Shown: positions 23,209 to 31,588, numbered from the stretch's first letter. The stretch is 64,000 bases of DNA from Thermoleophilaceae bacterium (GCA_040901445.1 JBBDYQ010000001.1:1-64000); one strand, 5' to 3'. Notes: generated from the letters alone by a model not told the origin. Made by a program: numbers and translations.

Positions 23209-23951
23209 CACGTCTCCTCGGCGCGGTCGATGCGCGCGGTGCCGCCGAGGTAGAGGTCTGCGACCTTTGGGTCGTCCAGCAGCTCGTTGCCCGGCCCCTC
23301 GAAACGGTTGCGGCCCAGGTCGAGGACATAGCCGCGGCTGGACATCGCGAGCGCCCGGCGCGCGTTCTGCTCGACCATGAGCACCGTCACGCCGGCGCGG
23401 TTGATGTCGACGACGTTCTCGAAGATCGCCTCCACGAAGAGGGGAGCCAGGCCCGCCGAGGGCTCGTCGAGCAGGATCATCTCCGGATCTGGCATGAGCG
23501 CTCGCGCCATCGCCACCATCTGCCGCTCGCCGCCCGACATCGTCCCCGCCGGCTGGCGCCGGCGCTCGGACAGGCGCGGGAAGAGCTCGTACATCCGCTC
23601 TCTGCGCCCGGCGACGTCCAGGCCCGGGCGCGCCAGCGCCCCCATCTCCAGGTTCTCCTCCACGGTCAGGTTGGGGAAGACGTTGTCGAGCTGCGGGACG
23701 TAGCTCATCCCGGCCCGGGAGATCGAGTGAGGCTTGCGGCCGGCGATGGCCTCCCCGCGGAAGACCACCTCGCCGGAGCGGGGCGGAAGCAGGCCGAAGA
23801 TCGATTTGATCAGCGTGGACTTGCCCGCGCCGTTGGGCCCGACGATCGTGACGATCTCACCCTCGCGCACCTCCACGTCCACGCCGTCGAGGATGTCCAC
23901 CTCGGGCACGTAGCCGGCCACCAGGCCCCGGGTCCGCAGCAGTGCCGTCAC
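23208..23951 (-). CDS. livF: High-affinity branched-chain amino-acid ABC transporter ATPase LivF
   Basis: 247 residues. Walker A VGPNGAGKST, signature MSGGERQMVAMARAL, Walker B M-I-L-L-D-E-P-S-A-G-L-A-P and H-loop V-E-Q-N, all typical of LivF (the Q-N after Walker B switch distinguishes it from LivG). Last gene of the livHMGF run; its start overlaps the livG stop by 4 bases (ATGA). Hydrolyses ATP for amino-acid import. Confidence 0.93.
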   Translation of the reverse strand: MTALLRTRGLVAGYVPEVDILDGVDVEVREGEIVTIVGPNGAGKSTLIKSIFGLLPPRSGEVVFRGEAIAGRKPHSISRAGMSYVPQLDNVFPNLTVEENLEMGALARPGLDVAGRRERMYELFPRLSERRRQPAGTMSGGERQMVAMARALMPDPEMILLDEPSAGLAPLFVEAIFENVVDINRAGVTVLMVEQNARRALAMSSRGYVLDLGRNRFEGPGNELLDDPKVADLYLGGTARIDRAEET

Positions 23952-24727
23952 GATCCGCCCGGTGCGCCCAGATAGGCGTCGATCACGCGCTCGTCCGAGC
24001 GCACCTCGTCAGGGGTGCCGTCCGCGATCACGCGCCCCTGCGCCATGACGATCACGCGATCCGAGTGGTTCATCACGACCTCCATGTCGTGCTCGATGAA
24101 CAGGAACGTCACGCCGTCGCGGTCGCGCAACTCGGCGATGTGCTCGAGCAGGCGGCGCCCGAGGGTGGGATTGATCCCGGCCATCGGCTCGTCGAGCAGC
24201 ACGAGCCGAGGCTCCACCATCAGCGCGCGGGCCAGCTCGAGGAGCTTGCGCTGGCCGCCCGAGAGCGTGCCCGCATAGTCGCCGGCCTTCTCGCTCAGGC
24301 CGAACAGCTCAAGCAGCTCCAGCGCCCGCCTTCGCACCTCCGTCTCGCGCCGGCGCGCGGCGGCCGGGCGCAGGAGGAGCGTCGGGAGGTGCTCGCCCGG
24401 CTGGTCGGGTGCGGCGAGCATCATGTTGTCGATCACGGGCATGGCCGACAGCGCCTTGGTGATCTGGAAGGTGCGGACCATGCGGCGACGCGCGATCAGG
24501 TGCGGCGGCTTGCGGAAGATCGAGCGGCCCTCGTAGAGCACCTTGCCGCGGTCCCCGCGCGTGAAGCCGGTGACCACGTTGAAGAGCGTCGTCTTGCCGG
24601 CGCCGTTGGGACCGATCAGGGCGGTGATCGAACCGGAGGCCACGTCAAAGCTCGCCCCGTCCACGGCGACGATGCCGCCGAACCGCTTCGACACGCCCTC
24701 GACGCGCAGGATCGTGTCGTCAGTCAC
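23948..24727 (-). CDS. livG: Branched-chain amino-acid ABC transporter ATPase LivG
   Basis: 259 residues from GTG 24727, overlapping the livM stop (24720-24722). Walker A IGPNGAGKTT, R-T-F-Q-I segment (LivG-type Q-loop), signature LSGGQRKLLELARAL, Walker B L-V-L-L-D-E-P-M-A-G-I-N-P and E-H-D-M. The A-G-I/V-N-P after Walker B is the LivG hallmark. Forms the ATPase heterodimer with LivF. Confidence 0.93.
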   Translation of the reverse strand: MTDDTILRVEGVSKRFGGIVAVDGASFDVASGSITALIGPNGAGKTTLFNVVTGFTRGDRGKVLYEGRSIFRKPPHLIARRRMVRTFQITKALSAMPVIDNMMLAAPDQPGEHLPTLLLRPAAARRRETEVRRRALELLELFGLSEKAGDYAGTLSGGQRKLLELARALMVEPRLVLLDEPMAGINPTLGRRLLEHIAELRDRDGVTFLFIEHDMEVVMNHSDRVIVMAQGRVIADGTPDEVRSDERVIDAYLGAPGGS

Positions 24728-25676
24728 CGAGCACCATCTCGTCGCGCTTGCCGAGGATGCCCTGGGGGCGGAAGGCCATGAGCAGGATGAGCACGAGGCC
24801 GACGAGCATGAAGCGCAGGGCCGCCACCTTCTCGGCGGCGAGGGGCAGGTCGATGAAGCGGGTGGCCTCGAGCAGCGTCCAGAGCAGCACCGCCCCGAGC
24901 GCAACGCCGACGTAGCTCGCCAGGCCGCCGAGCACGAGCACCGCGTAGCCGATGAAGGTGAACAGCGGCTCGAACGACTGCGGGTTGAGGAACGAGAGGT
25001 TCAGCGCCAGGAAGTAGCCGGCGATCGCTCCGAGCGCAGCAGCGATCGCGAGCGACTGGAGCTTGTAGGAGAACGTGTTCTTGCCGAGCGCCCGCGCCGC
25101 GTCCTCGTCTTCCCGGATCGCGCGCAGCACGCGCCCCCACGGGCTGCGCTGCAGCGGGATCAGGATCGCCGTGAGCACGATCAGGGCGCCCCACGTGACG
25201 ATCAGCAGCGGCAGCAGGAACTCGTCGCCCAGGCCCACGCCCTCGAGCCACTCGAGGAACGTGTTCGAGAGCTCGGCCCAGTCGTCGTCGAACCCCAGCA
25301 GCCCCTGGTTCCCGCCGGTCAGCTCGCGCGCGTTCTGCGCCGAGTAGCGGACGATCTCCGCGAATGCGATCGTGACGATCGCGAAGTAGTCCGCCCGCAG
25401 CCGCAGCGCGGGAAGCCCGATGAGCACGCCCGCCGCCATCGCCACCAGCGTGGCCGCCGGCAGCGCGAGCCAGAAGGACCAGCCGGCCTTCACCACGAGG
25501 ATGCCCATGGTGTAGGCCCCGATCGCCATGAACCCCGCCTGGCCGAAGTTCACGACGCCCGTGAAGCCCACGTTCAGCTGGAGGCCGAGGGCGAAGATCG
25601 CGTACACCCCCGCGATCACGCCCACGCCGATCCAGAAGTCGAGCGACGTGAAGGCGTCGAGGGTCACGGCGAGCAT
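24720..25676 (-). CDS. livM: Branched-chain amino-acid ABC transporter permease LivM
   Basis: 318 residues from ATG 25676, TGATG overlap with livH. Eight to ten hydrophobic segments with the LivM signature G-Y-x-G-x-x-N-F/F-G-Q-A-G-F (here V-N-F-G-Q-A-G-F-M-A-I-G-A-Y), L-R-L-R-A-D-Y-F-A-I-V-T, and the cytoplasmic coupling E-D-E-D-A-A-R-A-L-G-K-N. Inner-membrane channel subunit. Confidence 0.92.
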   Translation of the reverse strand: MLAVTLDAFTSLDFWIGVGVIAGVYAIFALGLQLNVGFTGVVNFGQAGFMAIGAYTMGILVVKAGWSFWLALPAATLVAMAAGVLIGLPALRLRADYFAIVTIAFAEIVRYSAQNARELTGGNQGLLGFDDDWAELSNTFLEWLEGVGLGDEFLLPLLIVTWGALIVLTAILIPLQRSPWGRVLRAIREDEDAARALGKNTFSYKLQSLAIAAALGAIAGYFLALNLSFLNPQSFEPLFTFIGYAVLVLGGLASYVGVALGAVLLWTLLEATRFIDLPLAAEKVAALRFMLVGLVLILLMAFRPQGILGKRDEMVLGD

Positions 25677-26689
25677 CACAGCGCGCGCTCCCGCCCGAAG
25701 ATGCCCTGCGGCCGCACGATCAGGACGAGGATGAGCACGGCGAAGCCCACGGCGATCTTCCAGCGTGCATCGAACACCAGCGTGGACCACTCCTGCACGA
25801 GCCCCAGCACCACCCCGCCCGCGAGGGCGCCGTAGGCGTTGCCGATGCCGCCGAGGATCACCGCGGCGAACAGCCCGAGGAGGAGGAAGAACCCGAGGTT
25901 CGGCGTCATCACCCCGATCGACGCGGTGTAGAGCACGCCTGCAAGACCCGCGAGCCCGGCCGCGAAGATCCAGGTGGCGATGACGATCCGGTCGGTGTCG
26001 ATCCCCGTCACCTCGGCCAGGTCGAAGTTGTCTGCGAGCGCGCGGATCTGCCTGCCCAGCGACGTCACGCGGAGCATGAGCGCCACGAGGACGAGCGTCG
26101 TGAAGCCCGTGACCACCACGATGAGCTCCGTCCGTCCGATGCGCAGCCCCAGGAACTCGATCGAGTCGGTCACGTTCACGTCGAGCGAGCGGCCGGCCGT
26201 GCCCGCCACGAGCTGGATGCCGTTGCGGATCAGGAAGGCGAGACCGATGGCCATGAGCAGCAGCTGCAGCAGCCCGGCGCCCTTGGCGCGCATCGGCCGC
26301 CACATGACCCGCTCGAAGGCCACTCCGAGGAGGGCGGTGAGCGCCACCGCGATGAGCAGCGCCGCGATCAGCGGCATGCCGATCGAGACGTTGAACGCGA
26401 ACGCCACGTATGCCCCGAACGTGAGCATGTCGCCGTGGGCGAAGTTGACGAGCTTGAGGGTCCCGTACACGAGCGTGAGCCCGACGGCCCCCAGCGCGTA
26501 GTAGGAGCCCGAGATCAGCCCGTTGACGGACCGCTGGGCGGTGTCGTGCAGGCCGTGCGCCGCCACGAGCGCGAGCGCCAGCGCCACGAGCACCGCCGCG
26601 GCCACGCGCGCCGGATGATCGCTCGCCATTCGGCGCGCGCGCTCGGCGAGCGTCGCCTCCCCCTGCTGGACGGCAATGCCGGCCTCCAT
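25676..26689 (-). CDS. livH: Branched-chain amino-acid ABC transporter permease LivH
   Basis: 337 residues from ATG 26689. Other in-frame ATGs at 26716 and 26755 exist; the shorter form removes a Cys/His-rich head not expected in LivH. Eight hydrophobic segments, with G-L-I-S-G-S-Y-Y-A-L-G-A-V-G-L-T-L-V-Y-G, K-L-V-N-F-A-H-G-D and the coupling segment of LivH. It starts the livHMGF operon, divergent from the Nei-like minigene. Start is uncertain by up to 22 codons. Confidence 0.88.
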   Translation of the reverse strand: MEAGIAVQQGEATLAERARRMASDHPARVAAAVLVALALALVAAHGLHDTAQRSVNGLISGSYYALGAVGLTLVYGTLKLVNFAHGDMLTFGAYVAFAFNVSIGMPLIAALLIAVALTALLGVAFERVMWRPMRAKGAGLLQLLLMAIGLAFLIRNGIQLVAGTAGRSLDVNVTDSIEFLGLRIGRTELIVVVTGFTTLVLVALMLRVTSLGRQIRALADNFDLAEVTGIDTDRIVIATWIFAAGLAGLAGVLYTASIGVMTPNLGFFLLLGLFAAVILGGIGNAYGALAGGVVLGLVQEWSTLVFDARWKIAVGFAVLILVLIVRPQGIFGRERAL

Positions 26690-26762
26690 CCCACTCGACG
26701 TACCCCACTCATGCATCCCACACACGAAACGGTGCCCATGAATGGTCGATTCCACGGCCGCG

Positions 26763-26768
26763 TAGGAT
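26763..26768 (+). promoter_or_regulatory. -10 box TAGGAT, leaderless-type
   Basis: TAGGAT ends 7 bases before ATG 26776. Confidence 0.45.
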
Positions 26769-26775
26769 CGTTGGC

Positions 26776-27054
26776 ATGCTCGAGGGCGACCTCACCCTCC
26801 ACTCCCACCTCCGGATGGGCGGCAGCTGGGGCGTGTACGCGCGCGGCCGGCGCTGGCGCCGGTCCCCGCGCCGGGCCTGGCTGGTGATCCGCGCACCGGA
26901 GCACGAGGTGGTCCAGTTCGACGGGCCGGTGCTCGAGCTCATGACCGACGAGCGCACCGGACTCCCGTGCCCGCGCTGCGGCACGCTCGTGAACGGCCGC
27001 GGCCAGGGGGACGACAACCGCACCAGCTACTGGTGCCCGGGGTGCCAGTCGTGA
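26776..27054 (+). pseudogene. Nei/Fpg-type glycosylase with internal deletion
   Basis: 92 residues. Residues 1-57 match the middle of the N-terminal beta-sandwich of an endonuclease VIII-like glycosylase: L-T-L-H-S-H-L-R-M-G-G-S-W then G-R-R-W-R-R. Residues 58-92 match the C-terminal zinc finger of the same family: G-L-P-C-P-R-C-G-T-L-V then T-S-Y-W-C-P-G-C-Q (two CxxC). The intervening H2TH DNA-binding domain (roughly 110 residues in normal enzymes) and the N-terminal catalytic Pro/Glu are missing, yet the frame is intact and a leaderless-type promoter precedes it. Probably a decayed gene or a reduced Zn protein, not an active glycosylase. GTGA overlap with the GDPD gene. Confidence 0.75.
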
Positions 27055-27752
27055 GGCGGGTCGGCCACAAGGGCGCCGACCACGTGGCGCCCGGCAACAC
27101 GTTCGAGAGCTTCGAGGCCGCGCTCGCCGCCGGGGTCGACATGATCGAGTTCGACGTCCTGCCACTGAGCGATGGCCGCCTGGTGCTCGCCCATGACCCC
27201 GAGGACGCGGCCGGCCGCGAGCCCGCCACGCTCGAGGAGGGCCTCGACCACTTCGCCGGGGAGGCCTACGCCGACGTGGAGCTGGACGTGGACCTCAAGC
27301 TGCCGGGCTACGAGCGCCGCGTGGTCGAGGGCCTGGCCGAGCGCGGGCTGATCGAGCGCTCGCTCATCTCCTCCCAGTACATCGAGAGCTTCGAGCGGAT
27401 CGGGGAGCTGGGCACCGGGGTGCGCCGCGGCTGGTCGGTGCCGCGGGTGCGGCGCGACTACACCCGCACGCCGCTCGCCCCGGTGGCCTACGGCGTGGCC
27501 CGCTGGATGCGGATGCGGCTCCCCGGACAGGCGGAGGACCTGATCGCCGCCGGGCGCATCGAGGCGGTGATGGCGCACTGGATCCTCGTGAGCGCCGCGC
27601 TGGTGGAGCGCGTGCAGCGCGCCGGGGGCCAGGTCTACGTCTGGACCGTGGACGACCGCTCGAGGATCGGCGAGTTCGAGGCGCTGGGCGTGGACGGCGT
27701 GATCACCAACGACCCGCGCCTGTTCGGGTCAGCGGATCTCGCAGAGGCCTGA
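27051..27752 (+). CDS. Glycerophosphodiester phosphodiesterase family protein
   Basis: 233 residues from GTG 27051. TIM-barrel GDPD signatures: G-H-K-G-A near the N-terminus (usual H-R-G), P-G-N-T-F-E-S-F (usual P-E-N-T), G-V-D-M-I-E-F-D-V, L-V-L-A-H-D and a late V-W-T-V-D-D. The Glu of PENT, a metal ligand in well-studied GDPDs, is Gly here, although the E-x-D and H-D ligands remain. Activity may differ from GlpQ/UgpQ. Its 3' end overlaps the convergent secreted protein by 24 bases. Confidence 0.8.
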   Translation: MRRVGHKGADHVAPGNTFESFEAALAAGVDMIEFDVLPLSDGRLVLAHDPEDAAGREPATLEEGLDHFAGEAYADVELDVDLKLPGYERRVVEGLAERGLIERSLISSQYIESFERIGELGTGVRRGWSVPRVRRDYTRTPLAPVAYGVARWMRMRLPGQAEDLIAAGRIEAVMAHWILVSAALVERVQRAGGQVYVWTVDDRSRIGEFEALGVDGVITNDPRLFGSADLAEA

Positions 27753-28259
27753 GGAGAACCCCGGCGGGTCCGCGCCGGCGGTGGACTCGAAGCCGCCCTT
27801 CGTGTTGGCCCGCGCGCGCCGCACCACAACCGTGCGGAGCTTCTTGCGGCGGCCCATCCGGCGACGCTCGCGCCACTGGTACTCCACCACTCCCCGCAGG
27901 ACGAAGCGGCCGCCGTCGGCCGGCGGGTCGAAGCGGAACGTGTAGCCCACCTCGCGGTGGCGCACCCGCGCCGAGCCCAGCCGGAACCAGCGCGAGATGC
28001 CGGAGCCGCCCACGTTGTGCCAGATCCCCTCCGACTCGGAGAAATGGTGCACGCGGAAGCGCACGTACATCTGGGCGCGCCGGCGGCGCGCGTCGCCCGG
28101 CATCCGGGCGCGCACGCCCAGGGCGTTCGGCTGCGCCTCGGTGTCACAGACGTTCACGGTGGCCCAGAGGTCACGCGGGCGCGGCTTGGCTCCGGCGGGG
28201 GCGGGAGCGGCGGCGAGCAGGGCGGCGGATGCGCAGGCCGCGGCGAGCAGGGGGCGCAT
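27729..28259 (-). CDS. Secreted protein of unknown function
   Basis: 176 residues from ATG 28259, with a typical Ala-rich signal peptide cleaved near A-G-A-K (about residue 24). The mature part is basic and beta-rich, with Cys near both ends (C38 and the C-terminal C-E-I-R). No family recognised. A GATACT -10 box ends 6 bases before the ATG. Probably exported; role unknown. Confidence 0.65.
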   Translation of the reverse strand: MRPLLAAACASAALLAAAPAPAGAKPRPRDLWATVNVCDTEAQPNALGVRARMPGDARRRRAQMYVRFRVHHFSESEGIWHNVGGSGISRWFRLGSARVRHREVGYTFRFDPPADGGRFVLRGVVEYQWRERRRMGRRKKLRTVVVRRARANTKGGFESTAGADPPGFSSGLCEIR

Positions 28260-28265
28260 GCCCCC

Positions 28266-28271
28266 AGTATC
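28266..28271 (-). promoter_or_regulatory. -10 box GATACT, leaderless-type
   Basis: GATACT on the minus strand ends 6 bases before ATG 28259. Confidence 0.4.
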
Positions 28272-28310
28272 GGTCAGCGGCCGCGAAAGTTGCGCCGGGC
28301 TGCCGGCGTG

Positions 28311-28874
28311 ATGGATCGTGTGGTGCGACGTAGTACTGACGTGAGCGAGACGTTGGCCGAGCCGATTCCCACCATCGCCCAGCCCGCCGAGACGTTCGAG
28401 GCGCTCTACCGCCGCGCGTTCCCGCGCGTGTACGCCTACGTGGCGTCCCTGCTGCGCGACCGCGCGGCGGCCGAGGACGTCACCTCGCTCGCGTTCGAGC
28501 GGGCCTACCGCCGCCGCCGCGGCTACAAGCGGTCGCGCGGGACACCCGAGGCGTGGCTGTTCGGCATCGCCCGCAACGCGGCACTGGACGAGTTGCGCCG
28601 CCGCCGCCGGCGGGCCTCGCTCGACGCCGACGTGGCGGACGTCTGGTCCCACACACCGGACGAGCACGCGGAGCTTGCGCTCCGGCGCTCCGTCGTGCGG
28701 GCGGCCCTGGGCCGCCTCGACGCGCGCGAGCGGGAACTCGTCGCCCTGAAGTACGCCGGCGGCCTCACCAACGCGGAGATCGCCCGCGTCGTGGGGATCT
28801 CGGAGTCCAACGCCGGCACGAAGCTGCACCGCACCCTGGAGAAGCTGAGGAGGGAGTGCCATGACGACGCCTGA
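28311..28874 (+). CDS. Sigma-70 family (ECF-like) sigma factor
   Basis: 187 residues from ATG 28311 (GTG 28341 is also possible). Region 2 (about 35-95) with F-E-A-L-Y-R-R-A-F and A-E-D-V-T-S-L-A-F-E-R-A; region 4 (about 130-180) with R-E-R-E-L-V-A-L-K-Y-A-G-G-L-T-N-A-E-I-A and V-G-I-S-E-S-N-A. It lacks regions 1 and 3, so it is an ECF-type factor. It overlaps the next gene by 14 bases; that gene encodes a membrane DUF4349 protein that may hold it inactive. Confidence 0.85.
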   Translation: MDRVVRRSTDVSETLAEPIPTIAQPAETFEALYRRAFPRVYAYVASLLRDRAAAEDVTSLAFERAYRRRRGYKRSRGTPEAWLFGIARNAALDELRRRRRRASLDADVADVWSHTPDEHAELALRRSVVRAALGRLDARERELVALKYAGGLTNAEIARVVGISESNAGTKLHRTLEKLRRECHDDA

Positions 28875-29889
28875 GCTCGAGGAGCTGCTCGCCGAGGACG
28901 CGCCGCGGCCGTCGGACGCGTTCACGGCCCGTATGGAGGAGCGACTCGCCCAGGGGTTTCCGCGCCGCCGCCGGGCGCGCATGCCGGCGGTCCCCCGCGT
29001 GCCGAGCCTCCCGCGGCCGGCGCTCGCCGGTCTGGCCTCGGCGGCGCTCGCCCTCTCGGTGACGGTGGCTCTTCTGGTGGGCGGTGGAGAGAACGCGGAC
29101 GATGCTCGCACCGCGGTCGCACCGGCCGCCCCCGGCGCCCGGGACGCGGCCGGTAGCGCCGAGTCGCTCGAGCCTGCGCCGCGTGAAGGGATCGCGCCCG
29201 GCGAGTCTGAGCGCGACATCGAGCGCTCGGCCCGGCTCACCCTCGCGGCGCCGGCAGACGAGCTCGGCCGCGCGGCGGAGGCGATCGTGGGCGTGGCCGA
29301 CCGCCACGACGGCTTCGTGCTGCGGTCCGAGGTCAACACCGGCGAGGACGGTGGCGGCGGTTCATTCGAGCTGCGCATCCCGCAGGAGCGCCTGCGCGCT
29401 GCGCTGGTCGACCTGTCGGCCATCGGCGAGGTGCGCGCCCGCTCCGAGCAGGGCCAGGACGTGACGTCCGCCGTCAGCAGCACCGAGGAGCGCCTCGACG
29501 AGGCCCGCTCCGACCGCCGCGGCCTGCTCCGCCGCCTCGAGCGGGCGGAGAGCGATGAGGCGTCGCGCGCCATCCGGCGGCGGCTGCGCCTGGTGTCGGC
29601 GGAGATCCGCGGGCTGAGCGGGGAGCTCCGCGCGCTGCGCGAGCGCGTGGACTACGCGGCGGTGAGCGTGACGCTCGAAGAGGGCGGATCCGACGGCGAC
29701 GGCGGGTCCGACGGCTCCGACGACGGCGCGGGAGCGGCGCTGGACGACGCGCTGGGCACGCTCGAGGGCGCGCTCGAGATGGGCATCCGCGCACTCGGCG
29801 TGCTCCTCCCCCTCTCCCTGCTGGCCGCGGCCGGCTGGCTCGCCACCCGCCTCGCTCTGCGCCGCCGCCGCAACGCCGCGCTGGGCTAG
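28861..29889 (+). CDS. DUF4349 membrane protein, putative anti-sigma factor
   Basis: 342 residues. A short cytoplasmic N-terminus (about 1-57) precedes a transmembrane helix (about 58-76), then an outside domain with the DUF4349 pattern (R-S-A-R-L-T-L, V-A-D-R-H-D-G-F-V, F-E-L-R-I-P, S-S-T-E-E-R-L) and coiled-coil, an acidic Gly/Asp patch, and a second C-terminal transmembrane helix (about 312-332). The overlap with the ECF sigma gene suggests a membrane anti-sigma factor, but the usual zinc ASD motif is not evident. The extracellular domain could be the sensor. Confidence 0.75.
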   Translation: MTTPELEELLAEDAPRPSDAFTARMEERLAQGFPRRRRARMPAVPRVPSLPRPALAGLASAALALSVTVALLVGGGENADDARTAVAPAAPGARDAAGSAESLEPAPREGIAPGESERDIERSARLTLAAPADELGRAAEAIVGVADRHDGFVLRSEVNTGEDGGGGSFELRIPQERLRAALVDLSAIGEVRARSEQGQDVTSAVSSTEERLDEARSDRRGLLRRLERAESDEASRAIRRRLRLVSAEIRGLSGELRALRERVDYAAVSVTLEEGGSDGDGGSDGSDDGAGAALDDALGTLEGALEMGIRALGVLLPLSLLAAAGWLATRLALRRRRNAALG

Positions 29890-29926
29890 CGGCCCCGGCC
29901 TCGACGCCAGCCCCGGCCCCGCGCGC

Positions 29927-29973
29927 CGCTGGGTCGATCTACCCCGACATGTTCTGGGTAAAGCGACCCAGCG
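29927..29973. terminator. Convergent terminator-like inverted repeat
   Basis: Perfect 10-base arms CGCTGGGTCG (29927-29936) and CGACCCAGCG (29964-29973) enclose a 27-base centre with an inner ACCC/GGGT pairing. It lies between the convergent DUF4349 and ilvA genes. Confidence 0.7.
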
Positions 29974-29975
29974 CC

Positions 29976-31184
29976 CTAACCTCCGGCGGCCGGTTCGCGC
30001 TCCACTCGCACCCCGAAGCCCTCGGCCTCCACCGCCGCCACGATCTCGCTGCCGTGATCGGGGCCGCGGGTCTCGAGCACCAGCTGCACCGCCGTCTCGC
30101 GCACGTGGAGGTCCATGCCGTCGCGCAGGTGCTCGACGTCCACGACGTTGGCACCCTGCTCGGCGATCACCCGGAGCAGGCCCGCGAGGGCGCCTGGGCG
30201 GTCCGGCACGACGGTGCCGAGCACGATGCGCCGGCCGGCGGCCGTCTCGCCCAGGCGGATGCACTCCGCGAGCAGGCCGGCGTCGACGTTGCCGCCCGAG
30301 AGCACCGCACACACGTCGCCCTCCGCCGGGGCGGCCACCTTGCCGTGCATCAGCGCCGCCACGCCGGCGGCGCCCGCCGCCTCCACCACGAGCTTGGAGC
30401 GCTCCAGCAGGAGCACCATCGCCTGTGCCACCTCGTCGTCGGACACCGTCACGACCTCGTCCACCCACCGCTCCACCAGGGGCTGCGTGAGCTCGCCGGG
30501 GCGCTTGACCGCGATCCCGTCGCAGATCGTGGCGGGCGCGCGTTCCGGCCGCGGCGCGGAGGCGTAGGGGGCGCAGGCCTCCGACTGCACGCCGACCACA
30601 CGCAGACCGGGGATCCGCGCCTTCGAGGCGATGGCCGCCCCGGTGGCCAGCCCCCCGCCGCCCAGCGGGACGACCAGCACGCGCACGGCGGGCGCCTGGC
30701 GTGCGACCTCCAGGCCGATCGTGCCCTGACCGGCCACCACGTCGAGGTCGTCGAAGGGATGGACCAGCGTCATGCCCTCCGCTGCCGCCGCCTCCAGGGC
30801 GGCGGCTCCCGCGTCGTCGTAGCCGCCCTCGATGAGCCGGACCTCCCCGCCGTACTCCCGTACCGCGGCGACCTTGGCGAGCGGAGCCCGCGCCGGCATG
30901 CAGAGCGTGGCGCGGGCACCGCGCCTGCGTGCCGCCAGCGCCACCGCCTGCGCGTGGTTGCCCGCGCTGGCCGCCACCACGCCCGCGCGCAGCTCGTCAT
31001 CGGACAGGCGCGCCAGCTTGTTCGACGCGCCGCGCAGCTTGAACGCGCCGGTGAGCTGGAGGTTCTCCGCCTTGAGCACCACCCGAGCGCCCAGCCGCCG
31101 CGAGAGCTCCCCCGCGGTGAACACGGGCGTCTCGCGCACGAGGCCGGCGATCGTGCGCTCGGCCTCCTCGATCTGCTCAACCAT
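29976..31184 (-). CDS. ilvA: Threonine ammonia-lyase (dehydratase) with ACT domain
   Basis: 402 residues from ATG 31184. PLP-dependent fold-II enzyme: Schiff-base Lys49 in T-G-A-F-K-L-R-G, A-A-S-A-G-N-H-A-Q, Gly-rich phosphate loop G-G-G-G-L-A-T-G. The last about 75 residues form a C-terminal ACT-like regulatory domain (V-V-P-D-R-P-G-A-L-A), as in the TdcB/IlvA single-ACT group. Converts threonine to 2-oxobutyrate and ammonia. Directly downstream of ridA (one-base gap), whose product clears the reactive enamine made by this enzyme. Confidence 0.92.
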   Translation of the reverse strand: MVEQIEEAERTIAGLVRETPVFTAGELSRRLGARVVLKAENLQLTGAFKLRGASNKLARLSDDELRAGVVAASAGNHAQAVALAARRRGARATLCMPARAPLAKVAAVREYGGEVRLIEGGYDDAGAAALEAAAAEGMTLVHPFDDLDVVAGQGTIGLEVARQAPAVRVLVVPLGGGGLATGAAIASKARIPGLRVVGVQSEACAPYASAPRPERAPATICDGIAVKRPGELTQPLVERWVDEVVTVSDDEVAQAMVLLLERSKLVVEAAGAAGVAALMHGKVAAPAEGDVCAVLSGGNVDAGLLAECIRLGETAAGRRIVLGTVVPDRPGALAGLLRVIAEQGANVVDVEHLRDGMDLHVRETAVQLVLETRGPDHGSEIVAAVEAEGFGVRVEREPAAGG

Positions 31185-31185
31185 C

Positions 31186-31581
31186 TCAGTCGGGCAGGGC
31201 GACGACGGCGTCGATCTCGATCCGCGCGCCCTTCGGAAGCGCGGCGACGCCGATGGCCACCCGCGCAGGCGGATCGGACTCGAAGAACTCCGCGTAGGCA
31301 TCGTTGACGTCGCCCCAGTCGGCCGCGATGTCGGTGAGGTAGACCGTCAGCCGCACGGCGTCGGCGAGCGACGTCCCCGCCGCCTCGCACACGGCCGCAA
31401 GGCTGGCCAGGCAGCGACGCGCCTGGGCCGCGACACCGCCCTCCACCAGCTCTCCGCTGTCGGGGTCGAGCGGGATCTGGCCGGAGCAGAACAGCAAGCC
31501 GTTGGACACGACCCCGTGCGAGTAGGGCCCGATGGCGGATGGCGCCGCCTCGGCTGCGATTGTGTGGCGGTGATGGCTCAT
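31186..31581 (-). CDS. ridA: RidA family reactive-intermediate deaminase
   Basis: 131 residues from ATG 31581. RidA motifs: A-P-S-A-I-G-P-Y-S-H-G, L-L-F-C-S-G-Q-I-P, late I-E-I-D-A-V-V-A (the catalytic Arg region is L-P-K-G-A-R-I-E-I-D). Hydrolyses 2-aminoacrylate/enamine intermediates released by PLP enzymes. It precedes ilvA with one base between stop and start, a textbook functional pairing. Its leaderless-type CATAAT -10 overlaps that of the divergent crp-like gene. Confidence 0.93.
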   Translation of the reverse strand: MSHHRHTIAAEAAPSAIGPYSHGVVSNGLLFCSGQIPLDPDSGELVEGGVAAQARRCLASLAAVCEAAGTSLADAVRLTVYLTDIAADWGDVNDAYAEFFESDPPARVAIGVAALPKGARIEIDAVVALPD

Positions 31582-31588
31582 CGGTCGT

